Positions 7,127 through 13,367 of a DNA stretch of 21,040 nucleotides are shown here, piece after piece. The notes beneath the pieces were generated by a model that had not been told where the DNA came from, did not search any database, and saw nothing but the letters and a program-made list of their open reading frames with translations. The stretch is taken from positions 12,812 to 33,851 of the forward strand of contig DCJL01000003.1 of the NCBI GenBank assembly GCA_002320035.1. The letters are read 5' to 3'. Every line of letters starts with the position of its first letter. Position 1 is the first letter of the stretch. Position numbers and translations under genes: made by a program. The stretch is from Clostridiales bacterium UBA1701. GTDB taxonomy: Bacteria > Bacillota > Clostridia > Oscillospirales > Oscillospiraceae.

Positions 7127-7737
7127 TAGCATTCCTCTGTGTCTGCGTCGTGCCGGGCCAGAGCCCCGCGGATTTCCTCCCACGAGTAACCCCGGCGGTA
7201 AAGCGCGGCGCTGATTTTTCTGATCTGTTCCCGGTCCTCCGGGTCGTTCAGGCGGGCGGAGATAAACTTGTCTATCTTTTCATCCCCGGAGGGCATGGTC
7301 TCAAGAGCGTCGTCCCAGAAGTCCCGGGGCACGCCCCGACGGCTCAGCTCCGCGCGGACCCGGCCCGCCCCATAGCCTTTGGCGGCGTAGTGCCGCGCGA
7401 CCGCGGCGGCATAGCTTTCGTCGTTTACGAAACCCTGCTCCTCCAGCCAGAGGGCGCAGTATTCTGCCGTGTCCTCGTCCTCGCCCTTGCGCACCAGCTT
7501 GTCCCGAAGCTCCTTTTTGGACATGGGCCGCCGGGAAATGAGCGCCAGCGCCCGCTCCCGGGCCAGGGCCCTGTGAGAGCAGAGACGGAATTCCTCCAGC
7601 TCCGGCTCCGAAAGCGCCCGGCCCGGGTAGAGCCGCAGCGCCGTCACGGCGCCCAGGGTGCTTTTTATCTCAGCCCCGCCCTCCATGGTGACGGTGAGCC
7701 TGCCGGGAGCGGTCTGCCTGATGGCGGAGACGGTCAT
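7126..7737 (-). CDS. recX: RecA regulatory protein
   Basis: Small helical protein that binds RecA filaments and limits or modulates RecA activity. The 203-aa product has the RecX three-helix repeats: SKKELRDKLVRKGEDEDTA near 73-91, the conserved LEEQGFVNDESYAAAVARHY near 98-117, and KGYGAGRVRAELSRRGV near 119-135. An N-terminal beta-rich region of about 50 residues is usual for Firmicute RecX. The start lies 3 nt after the recA stop and its binding site is inside the end of recA, so the pair is probably translationally coupled. The stop overlaps the rimO start by one base. Confidence 0.93.
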   Translation of the reverse strand: MTVSAIRQTAPGRLTVTMEGGAEIKSTLGAVTALRLYPGRALSEPELEEFRLCSHRALARERALALISRRPMSKKELRDKLVRKGEDEDTAEYCALWLEEQGFVNDESYAAAVARHYAAKGYGAGRVRAELSRRGVPRDFWDDALETMPSGDEKIDKFISARLNDPEDREQIRKISAALYRRGYSWEEIRGALARHDADTEEC

Positions 7738-7740
7738 GCC

Positions 7741-8844
7741 TTAGTCCTCGTCAAAGTCCGCCGCCGTCACGTCCACAGCCCGGCCGGAAACCTGGGCCGC
7801 CTTGCGGGACTGAGGGCTCATGAGCTTGCAGGAATTCTCCCGGATTTCCTTTTCTACGGCGTCTCTGGCCTCGGGGTTCTGGAGCAGGTATTCCTTCACC
7901 GCGTCCCGGCCCTGAATGCGCTGGCCGTTGACGGTGTACCAGGCACCGGCCTTGTCAATGATTTCCAGCTTTACGCCCAGGTCGATGATCTCGCCCACTT
8001 TGGAAATACCCTCGCCGTATATGATGTCAAACTCCGCCTCCCGGAAGGGGGGGGCTACCTTGTTCTTGACCACCTTGGCCCGGGTGCGGTTGCCAATCAT
8101 CTCGCCGTTGACCTTGAGCGTCTCAATGCGGCGCACGTCTATGCGCACGGAGGCATAATACTTCAGGGCAAGGCCGCCGGGCGTGGTCTCCGGGTTGCCG
8201 TACATGACGCCGATCTTCTGACGAAGCTGGTTTATGAATATAACGGTGCAGTTGTTTTTGGAAATGGCTCCCGCCAGGCGGCGCATGGCCTGGGACATGA
8301 GCCTTGCCAGAGCGCCCACGACCGTGTCGCCCACCTCGCCCTCAAGCTCCACCCTGGGGATGAGGGCCGCCACGGAGTCCACCACCAGCACGTCGATAGC
8401 GCCGGAGCGGACCAGGGACTCGGCAATATCCAGCGCCTGCTCGCCCGTGTCCGGCTGGGAGATGAGCAGGCTGTCGATATCTACGCCCAGCGCTCTGGCG
8501 TAGGCCGGTTCAAGCGCGTGTTCTACGTCTATATAAGCCGCGTCCCCGCCGTTTTTCTGGGCGGAGGCCACTACATGCAGGGCCAGAGTGGTTTTGCCGG
8601 AAGCCTCGGGCCCGTATATCTCCACAATGCGCCCCCTGGGGACGCCGCCGATGCCCAGCGCCAGGTCAAGGGACAGGGAGCCGGTGGACAGCGATTCCAC
8701 ATTGACGGGGATATCGTCCCCAAGGCGCATGATGGTGCCCTTTCCGTAGTCCTTTTCAATTTTCGCTATGGCCGTTTCAAGGGCCTTTTTTTTGTCCCCG
8801 CTGGCAGGGGCCACGATCGCCGGGACCTTTTTCTTTTCAGCCAT
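7741..8844 (-). CDS. recA: Recombinase RecA
   Basis: Forms ATP-dependent filaments on single-stranded DNA for homologous recombination and SOS activation. The 367-aa protein has Walker A GPEASGKT at 78-85, Walker B LVVDSVAALIP near 153-163, the L2 loop region INQLRQKIGVMYGNPETT (from 205), and an acidic C-terminus (DFDED). The L1 DNA-binding loop is unusual. Where E. coli has GDSHMGLAAR, this protein has GDTVVGALAR (172-181), so both the His and Met of L1 are valine. AAGGAGA lies 7 nt before the ATG. Only 34 nt separate it from prmC, and no Firmicute LexA box (GAAC-N4-GTTC) is visible there, so transcription probably comes from further upstream in the run. Confidence 0.98.
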   Translation of the reverse strand: MAEKKKVPAIVAPASGDKKKALETAIAKIEKDYGKGTIMRLGDDIPVNVESLSTGSLSLDLALGIGGVPRGRIVEIYGPEASGKTTLALHVVASAQKNGGDAAYIDVEHALEPAYARALGVDIDSLLISQPDTGEQALDIAESLVRSGAIDVLVVDSVAALIPRVELEGEVGDTVVGALARLMSQAMRRLAGAISKNNCTVIFINQLRQKIGVMYGNPETTPGGLALKYYASVRIDVRRIETLKVNGEMIGNRTRAKVVKNKVAPPFREAEFDIIYGEGISKVGEIIDLGVKLEIIDKAGAWYTVNGQRIQGRDAVKEYLLQNPEARDAVEKEIRENSCKLMSPQSRKAAQVSGRAVDVTAADFDED

Positions 8845-8878
8845 TATGATTTCTCCTTTATATATGGTAGCCTGATTT

Positions 8879-9733
8879 TTATATTTGCCCGATTACCACC
8901 CGGTCAACGCCGATGGTGTCTTTTCGGAGGTCGGTCCTGTCGAAGCCGGCGGAGCCGAGCATTTCCCGAACCTCTTCCGCCTGCCCATCGCCCACCTCAA
9001 ACAGCAGAAAGCCGCCGGGGCGCAGGAGGGATTTCCAGTATTTGATAATTGCCTTGTAAAAGCGCAGTCCGCCTGCCCCGCCGTCCAGGGCCCAGACAGG
9101 CTCGTAATCTCTCACGGAGCTGTCCAGCCTGAGGATCTCCTCGCTGGGGATATAGGGCGGGTTGGAGACGATCATGTCAAACTGGCCCAGGCCCAGAGGG
9201 GGGGAGGCGGTGGCGTCCGCCTGCATGCAGATGACCCGGGAGTTGAGCCGGTTCTGGGCCACATTCTTCCGGCAGACCTCCAGCGCGCTTGCGCTGATGT
9301 CCACCGCCACGAGCTTGGTGGCCGGCAGCTCGTGACCCAGGGCACAACTGATGCAGCCGCTGCCGCAGCAGAGATCCAGGATCCGCGCATCCATTTTATG
9401 GCCCAAAAGCAGAGCTTTGGCCGCGTCCACCAGCACCTCCGTGTCCATCCGGGGGATGAGCACATCGGGGGTGACGGTCATGGGAAGGCCGTAAAATTCC
9501 CATGTGCCCGTTATGTACGCCACGGGCTCCCCCCGCAGGCGGCGAGCGGTGTAGTCCAGGACCTGGTCCTCCACATTCTGGGTGGTGTATAGATTAATGT
9601 CCCGCAGGAGCTGGGGCAGGGTCTTTCCGGCGGCCCGGGCCACCAGAAGCTTCGCCTCCAGGTTGTAGCCCTCCACGCCGTACTGGCGGAGGATATTTCT
9701 GGCGGAAAGATAAATGTCGTTATAGGTTTTCAA
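8879..9733 (-). CDS. prmC: Peptide chain release factor N5-glutamine methyltransferase
   Basis: Methylates the glutamine of the GGQ motif of release factors RF1 and RF2 using S-adenosylmethionine. The 284-aa protein has an N-terminal helical domain, IPRMDTE at 93-99, the SAM-binding motif DLCCGSG at 120-126, and the catalytic NPPYIP at 191-196. The start is TTG at 9733: AGGAG lies 6 nt upstream, and the resulting N-terminus (MKTYNDIYLSARNIL) fits the family. The common partner prfA is not adjacent. The upstream neighbour is the DUF1385 gene, a frequent companion of prmC in clostridia. Confidence 0.95.
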   Translation of the reverse strand: MKTYNDIYLSARNILRQYGVEGYNLEAKLLVARAAGKTLPQLLRDINLYTTQNVEDQVLDYTARRLRGEPVAYITGTWEFYGLPMTVTPDVLIPRMDTEVLVDAAKALLLGHKMDARILDLCCGSGCISCALGHELPATKLVAVDISASALEVCRKNVAQNRLNSRVICMQADATASPPLGLGQFDMIVSNPPYIPSEEILRLDSSVRDYEPVWALDGGAGGLRFYKAIIKYWKSLLRPGGFLLFEVGDGQAEEVREMLGSAGFDRTDLRKDTIGVDRVVIGQI

Positions 9734-9775
9734 GTGCCTCTCCTATCTGCCGCTTTGCGGCTTGTGATCTGTTCC

Positions 9776-10729
9776 TCAGTTCCCCCAGGCGTCGCTGCCC
9801 TTTTCCTCGGGAATAACAAGCTCCATAGCCCGGATGGCACATTCTATCATGGAATCATCCGGCTCGTTTGTGGTCATGCGCTGAAGCCATTTGCCGGGCG
9901 CGGAGAGAATTTTGGAGAGCAGATTGTCATGAGCGCCGCACCAGCGGTTGATCTCATAGCTTATGCCCACCACCACCGGCAGCAGCAGCAGATGGCAGCC
10001 CATGCGGACAAAGCTGTTGTCCACCCGGACAAGGGCGTTCACCAGAATGCTTACCACGATCACCACCAGCAGGAAGCTGGTACCGCAGCGGGGGTGGAAA
10101 CGGGACTCGCTGCGTACGTTTTCAACGGTCAGGGCTTTGCCGTGTTCATAGCAGAAAATGGTCTTGTGTTCGGCCCCATGGTAGGAGAAGAGCCGCTTCA
10201 CGTCGCTGACCCTGGTGCACAGCCACATGTAGCCCAACAGGATCAGCACCCGGATGAAGCCCTCGGAGAGATTGCGGACGATATAGGTTTGCGTCAGGGG
10301 CTTTATGAGGCCCACGATCAGCGCCGGCAGGAAGATGAACAGAAGCAGGGACAGGGCGATGCCCAGCACCACGGCCACGCCGATGATGAGCTTCTGGGCT
10401 TTCTCGGCGGTAAAGTGCTTTTCTATCCACTGATCGATCTTGTCCGGCTCGCCCTGCTCCTCGATAGGAACAAGCTCCGCCGAATAGGTCAGAGCCTGCA
10501 TGCCCTTTACCATGGAGTCAAGAAAGGTGGCGCAGCCCCGGATAAAGGGCAGGCCCAGGATGGGGTATTTGTCTTTAACGAATTTGAGCTCCTCAGTCTT
10601 TTCCACAAGGCCCTCTTTTGTGCGGCAGACGATAGCCTGTTTTTTTGGGCCGCGCATAAGGATACCCTCGATGAGGGCCTGGCCGCCGATGGAGGTACGG
10701 AAGGAGCAGGCGGAATTTTTTTCTGGCAT
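9776..10729 (-). CDS. DUF1385 (YqhQ-like) membrane protein
   Basis: A 317-aa integral membrane protein of unknown function, recognised by the DUF1385 signatures IGGQALIEGILMRGP at 14-28, YHGAEHKTIFCYE at 183-195, and HPRCGTSF at 212-219. A C-terminal TTNEPDDSMIECAI motif is also typical. Several hydrophobic segments are visible, at about 114-141, 158-171, 218-235 and 241-257. The conserved His and Cys residues suggest metal binding, but this is inference. AGGAGA lies 5 nt before the ATG. It sits between the histidine kinase (28-nt gap) and prmC (42-nt gap), so it is probably cotranscribed with both. Confidence 0.92.
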   Translation of the reverse strand: MPEKNSACSFRTSIGGQALIEGILMRGPKKQAIVCRTKEGLVEKTEELKFVKDKYPILGLPFIRGCATFLDSMVKGMQALTYSAELVPIEEQGEPDKIDQWIEKHFTAEKAQKLIIGVAVVLGIALSLLLFIFLPALIVGLIKPLTQTYIVRNLSEGFIRVLILLGYMWLCTRVSDVKRLFSYHGAEHKTIFCYEHGKALTVENVRSESRFHPRCGTSFLLVVIVVSILVNALVRVDNSFVRMGCHLLLLPVVVGISYEINRWCGAHDNLLSKILSAPGKWLQRMTTNEPDDSMIECAIRAMELVIPEEKGSDAWGN

Positions 10730-10757
10730 TGTTTTCTCCTGTTATATCGCTTTCATA

Positions 10758-11750
10758 TCAATTTGAACCCAGAGGCAGCAGAATCTTTACGACGCAGCCG
10801 CCGCCGGGGGCGTTTTCTATTTTGAGGGCGCCGTTGTGGCGGCTTATGATTTCGTCGCACACGGCAAGGCCGATGCCCGTGCCCCGGTTTTTGGAGCTGC
10901 CTTTGTAGAACTTCTCCTTCACATGGGCAAGCTCTCCCTCAGGGATGCCGTGGCCATAGTCCCGGACGCTGATGTGCACCCCGTCCGCCTCGGCGCTCAG
11001 AGCCACGTCCACCTTTTTTCCCTCTCCGCCGTGGTTCACGGCGTTGTCCAGCACGTTAAGGAAAACCTGCTTGAGCCGCTCCGGATCTCCGGGGATAAGG
11101 GGAATTTCCGCGGGGGGGCCGCTGTAATTGATCTCCACGCCGGCCTGGCGCATCAGCTCCCCATAGGTGAAAAGCGCGTCCTCCAGCTCGGCGGCGATGT
11201 CGATCAGCTCAATGCGCAGGTTGAAGCGCCCGTCCTGGATTCTTGTAAACTCCAGAAGCTCCGACACCATCCCCGTCAGCCTTTCGGCCTCCTTTGAAAT
11301 GATGTGTATGCCCCGGAGGGAGTCGCCCTGAACGGCCTCGTCATAAGCGATGGTCTCGCTCCAGCCCATGATGGCCGTCAGCGGCGTGCGCAGCTCGTGG
11401 GACACCTGGGAGATAAACTCCGTGCGGGATTTTTCTGCCACGGCCACCTTTTCGGACATGTCGTTGATCTCCGCCGTGAGCCTGCCGATCTCATTGTCGG
11501 TGCTGTCGTCTATCTGGCTGCCATAGCTGCCCTGGGCAATGCGCTTGGCAAAGTCCGTCAGGGCGGCGATGGGATCCGTCACATAGCGCCAGAACCAGAG
11601 GTTGAGCACAATGAGATAGATGCACAGCGCCACCATGATCACAATGGCCCAGCCGTCAAAGCCCCTCGTCACAAACCACACGCCCAGCAGCAGCAGCGCC
11701 AGGGCCGCGAGACTGGAGACGAGAAGCTGGATTTTTAGATTTCTGAACAT
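10758..11750 (-). CDS. Two-component sensor histidine kinase
   Basis: A 330-aa membrane kinase. Two membrane segments (about 8-28 and 34-56) are joined by only five or so exposed residues. A HAMP-like linker follows (57-110), then the HisKA phosphoacceptor SHELRTPL with His118. The HATPase_c domain has NVLDNAVNH (N box), DYGHGIP (G1) and GTGIGLAV (G2). All catalytic boxes are intact. The near absence of an extracytoplasmic domain suggests that it senses a signal in or at the membrane, as intramembrane-sensing kinases do, or that it needs a partner protein. GGAAG lies 8 nt before the ATG. The cognate regulator gene lies 28 nt upstream. Confidence 0.95.
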   Translation of the reverse strand: MFRNLKIQLLVSSLAALALLLLGVWFVTRGFDGWAIVIMVALCIYLIVLNLWFWRYVTDPIAALTDFAKRIAQGSYGSQIDDSTDNEIGRLTAEINDMSEKVAVAEKSRTEFISQVSHELRTPLTAIMGWSETIAYDEAVQGDSLRGIHIISKEAERLTGMVSELLEFTRIQDGRFNLRIELIDIAAELEDALFTYGELMRQAGVEINYSGPPAEIPLIPGDPERLKQVFLNVLDNAVNHGGEGKKVDVALSAEADGVHISVRDYGHGIPEGELAHVKEKFYKGSSKNRGTGIGLAVCDEIISRHNGALKIENAPGGGCVVKILLPLGSN

Positions 11751-11778
11751 TTCGCGTACTTCCTAATTTGAAAAGCCC

Positions 11779-12468
11779 TCAGTAGCCCCATTTGTAGCCG
11801 TAACCCCAGACGGTGGTCAGATATTCCGGCTCTGTGGGGTCGGACTCTATTTTGATCCTGAGCCTGCGGATATTCACATCCACGGTTTTCAGCTCCCCGG
11901 CGAAATCCTTGCCCCAGACGGCGGAAAGAATGTCCTCCCGGGACATGGCCTTGCCCGGATTTTCCATGAAGAGCTTCATGAGCATGTATTCGATCTGGGT
12001 GAGCTTGAGCCGCTGGCCGCTTTTCTCCAGGGTGCGGTTGCGGGTGTTGAGCAGGAAGGGGCCGCTGGAAATTTCCGCGCTGGCCTTTTCGTCCTCGTCC
12101 ACGCCCAGGCGGCGGATCAGCGCGTCCACCCTGGCGGTCAGCTCCGCCGGGGAGAAGGGCTTTGTAACATAGTCGTCCGCCCCGGTCATAAGTCCGGTGA
12201 CTTTGTCGATCTCCTGGCTCTTGGCCGTGAGCATGATGATGCCCATCTTGGAGCCGGAAGCCCGGATGCGGCGGCAGACCTCAAAGCCGTCGATATCCGG
12301 CAGCATGACGTCCAGCAGGGCCAGGCATATATCTGGATTCACCTTGAGCTTTTCCAGCGCCATGGCGCCGTTCTCCGCCTCGATGGGCTCAAAGCCGCTG
12401 CGCCGGAGGTTGATCACAACAAAGCTGCGGATATTTGCCTCGTCCTCAAGCACAAGAATTTTTTTCAT
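11779..12468 (-). CDS. OmpR/PhoB-type response regulator
   Basis: A 229-aa DNA-binding regulator. The receiver domain starts MKKILVLEDE, with acidic Glu8/Asp9, phosphoacceptor Asp53 in LLDVMLPD, Thr81 and Lys103. The C-terminal winged-helix domain has the typical LKLTQIEYMLMKLFMENPGKAMSRE-like segment, the ELKTVDVNIRRLRIKIE recognition-helix region, and an ending that includes TVWGYGYKW. The ATG at 12468 is preferred to an upstream TTG at 12516 because it gives the standard receiver N-terminus. A GGGGGA site lies about 10 nt upstream. It heads the nine-gene run and is preceded by an extended -10 promoter. Targets are unknown, but autoregulation is plausible. Confidence 0.95.
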   Translation of the reverse strand: MKKILVLEDEANIRSFVVINLRRSGFEPIEAENGAMALEKLKVNPDICLALLDVMLPDIDGFEVCRRIRASGSKMGIIMLTAKSQEIDKVTGLMTGADDYVTKPFSPAELTARVDALIRRLGVDEDEKASAEISSGPFLLNTRNRTLEKSGQRLKLTQIEYMLMKLFMENPGKAMSREDILSAVWGKDFAGELKTVDVNIRRLRIKIESDPTEPEYLTTVWGYGYKWGY

Positions 12469-12494
12469 GTTATATTGATCCCCCTTGTTCAGAG

Positions 12495-12524
12495 TTGTCA
12501 AATAGTCAGGTTGCAATATGACAA
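12495..12524. promoter_or_regulatory. Inverted repeat in the response-regulator leader, candidate operator
   Basis: TTGTCA (12495-12500) and TGACAA (12519-12524) form a perfect 6-bp inverted repeat separated by 18 nt. It lies between the predicted transcript start and the regulator start codon. A related TTGCAA sits between the arms. It could be a binding site for the regulator itself or a weak leader hairpin. Confidence 0.25.
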
Positions 12525-12527
12525 GTA

Positions 12528-12536
12528 ATTATAACA
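12528..12536 (-). promoter_or_regulatory. Extended -10 promoter of the nine-gene run
   Basis: On the minus strand the sequence reads TGTTATAAT, a perfect -10 hexamer with the upstream TG of an extended -10 element. No good -35 box is found at 16-18 nt, which extended -10 promoters tolerate. The predicted transcript start is about 12521, giving a leader of about 50 nt before the response-regulator gene. This is the only strong promoter candidate I found upstream of the run; internal promoters were not searched exhaustively. Confidence 0.6.
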
Positions 12537-12623
12537 TAGCTTTTACAAATTTGGTAGCGTTAAAGCAAAAAAATAAAACAATTTTTCTCATAAAAATGAC
12601 AGAGCAGCAGTTTAACAAGACGA

Positions 12624-12649
12624 ATCCCCGCCGCAAAAGCGGCGGGGAT
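12624..12649 (-). terminator. Terminator downstream of the NUDIX gene
   Basis: TCCCCGCCGC (12625-12634) and its complement (12639-12648) form a 10-bp GC-rich stem, extendable by one A-T pair, with an AAAA loop. It lies 13 nt after the NUDIX stop codon on the minus strand. The trailing sequence (ATTCGTCTTGTT) is only moderately T-rich. Confidence 0.6.
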
Positions 12650-12661
12650 AGAGGGCGCGGT

Positions 12662-13156
12662 TCATCGGCAGGCAAAAAGGCGGGAAATGAGAGCGGGGGA
12701 GTAGTCAACAAATTCACCCCGTTCCAGCAGGCGGAGCACCCGGCCGGGGCCGGCCCAGCACACCTGGGAGAGCTCCTCTTCCTGCAGGCGCAGGGAGGAG
12801 GGGGCCAGCTCGCGGCGGGCGGAATAAAAATCGTCCAGCACAAAGGAGAAGGGCTCCGTCAGCTCATAGCGCAGCTCCGCCGGGCTGAGAACCAGGCCCA
12901 GTTCCTCCCGGGCCTCCCTCAGCACCGCCTGGGCCGGTTCCTCCCCGCTGCGCACGAAGCCGCCCGCGGAGACATCCCAGCAGCCGGGATATCTTTCTTT
13001 CCGGAGCTGCCGCCGCTGGATCAGCAGCTCTCCCCTGGGACTGAACAGGCATAGCCGCAAACGCGGCATTCTGTCTTTTTCTTGCTGAACATAATTGAAT
13101 AGCTCCTTTCGTGATTTAATATTTACCGTAGACGCGGACGGCGGTTTTCCCGCCAT
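12662..13156 (-). CDS. NUDIX hydrolase, 5' end uncertain or truncated
   Basis: A hydrolase of nucleoside-diphosphate-linked substrates; substrate unknown. The sequence resembles the IDI/YfcD-like branch (RYPGCWDVSAGG). With the ATG at 13156 the product is 164 aa and the Nudix box is complete: Gly66, Glu72, Arg80-Glu81, Glu84-Glu85 and Gly87. The start is doubtful. The first 29 residues do not look like a NUDIX N-terminus, the ATG at 13156 has no ribosome binding site, and this stretch overlaps another small frame with a far better start. The next in-frame ATG (13069) would begin directly on the first beta strand and also lacks a good site. The gene may have lost its natural 5' end, and expression is uncertain. 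Confidence 0.75.
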   Translation of the reverse strand: MAGKPPSASTVNIKSRKELFNYVQQEKDRMPRLRLCLFSPRGELLIQRRQLRKERYPGCWDVSAGGFVRSGEEPAQAVLREAREELGLVLSPAELRYELTEPFSFVLDDFYSARRELAPSSLRLQEEELSQVCWAGPGRVLRLLERGEFVDYSPALISRLFACR

Positions 13157-13217
13157 GCGTAACCGCTGATACGATCTCGCGGCGCTGTTCCAGCGTCAAA
13201 TAACTGTATCCGTTCAA
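13116..13217 (-). CDS. Small HTH-like reading frame, probably a transposase or regulator fragment
   Basis: On the minus strand AAGGAGG (13226-13232) is followed 8 nt later by TTG, opening a 33-codon frame. It starts MNGYSYLTLEQRREI and ends in GGKTAVRVYGKY before TAA. If the TAA is read past, the same frame continues ITKGAI. The combined pattern resembles the helix-turn-helix start of transposases or small regulators (KYGITKGTI-like), so this may be a decayed N-terminal fragment interrupted by a stop. It overlaps the doubtful N-terminus of the NUDIX frame in another phase. It could instead be a genuine short protein or leader peptide. Homology was not testable here. Confidence 0.4.
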   Translation of the reverse strand: MNGYSYLTLEQRREIVSAVTHGGKTAVRVYGKY

Positions 13218-13253
13218 TGTTTTAACCTCCTTCCGCCTGCCTTCGGATAAAAT

Positions 13254-13288
13254 AATGCAGGAAAAACCGTAACGGTTTCTTCTGCATT
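13254..13288. repeat. 35-bp imperfect palindrome between divergent genes
   Basis: Arms 13254-13270 (starting AATGCAG, ending AACCGT) and 13272-13288 match in 15 of 17 positions around a single central base. On the minus strand the structure is followed by ATTATTTTATCC, so it could be an attenuator for minus-strand transcription. On the plus side it lies about 44 nt upstream of the GTPase promoter -35 box, where a repressor or activator dimer could bind. Confidence 0.6.
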
Positions 13289-13331
13289 AAATATTACGCC
13301 TTTCACAGAAATGGCGCGGACGACAAAATCA

Positions 13332-13360
13332 TTGATTATTTTTTGCACAACTGTTAAAAT
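13332..13360 (+). promoter_or_regulatory. Sigma-A promoter placed for a leaderless mRNA
   Basis: A -35 box TTGATT (13332-13337) and a -10 box TAAAAT (13355-13360) are separated by exactly 17 nt. The ATG at 13368 starts 8 nt after the last base of the -10 box, so the expected first transcribed base is at or one base before the A of the start codon. There is no Shine-Dalgarno sequence before this ATG. Confidence 0.65.
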
Positions 13361-13367
13361 AAACTCT

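Noticed and set aside
7127..7183. Longer RimO starting at 7183 or 7132
   Set aside because: The added residues come from the recX tail. The best-spaced ribosome binding site serves the ATG at 7126.
8845..8878. LexA/SOS box before recA
   Set aside because: No GAAC-N4-GTTC-like palindrome in this gap; only the ribosome binding site and AT-rich filler.
7150..9045. 631-codon open frame on the plus strand opposite recX/recA
   Set aside because: A shadow frame in GC-rich DNA. The opposite strand encodes clear RecA and RecX, and this translation shows no recognisable family motif.
12469..12516. Longer response regulator starting at the TTG at 12516
   Set aside because: Adds 16 residues unlike any receiver N-terminus. 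The ATG at 12468 gives the standard start.
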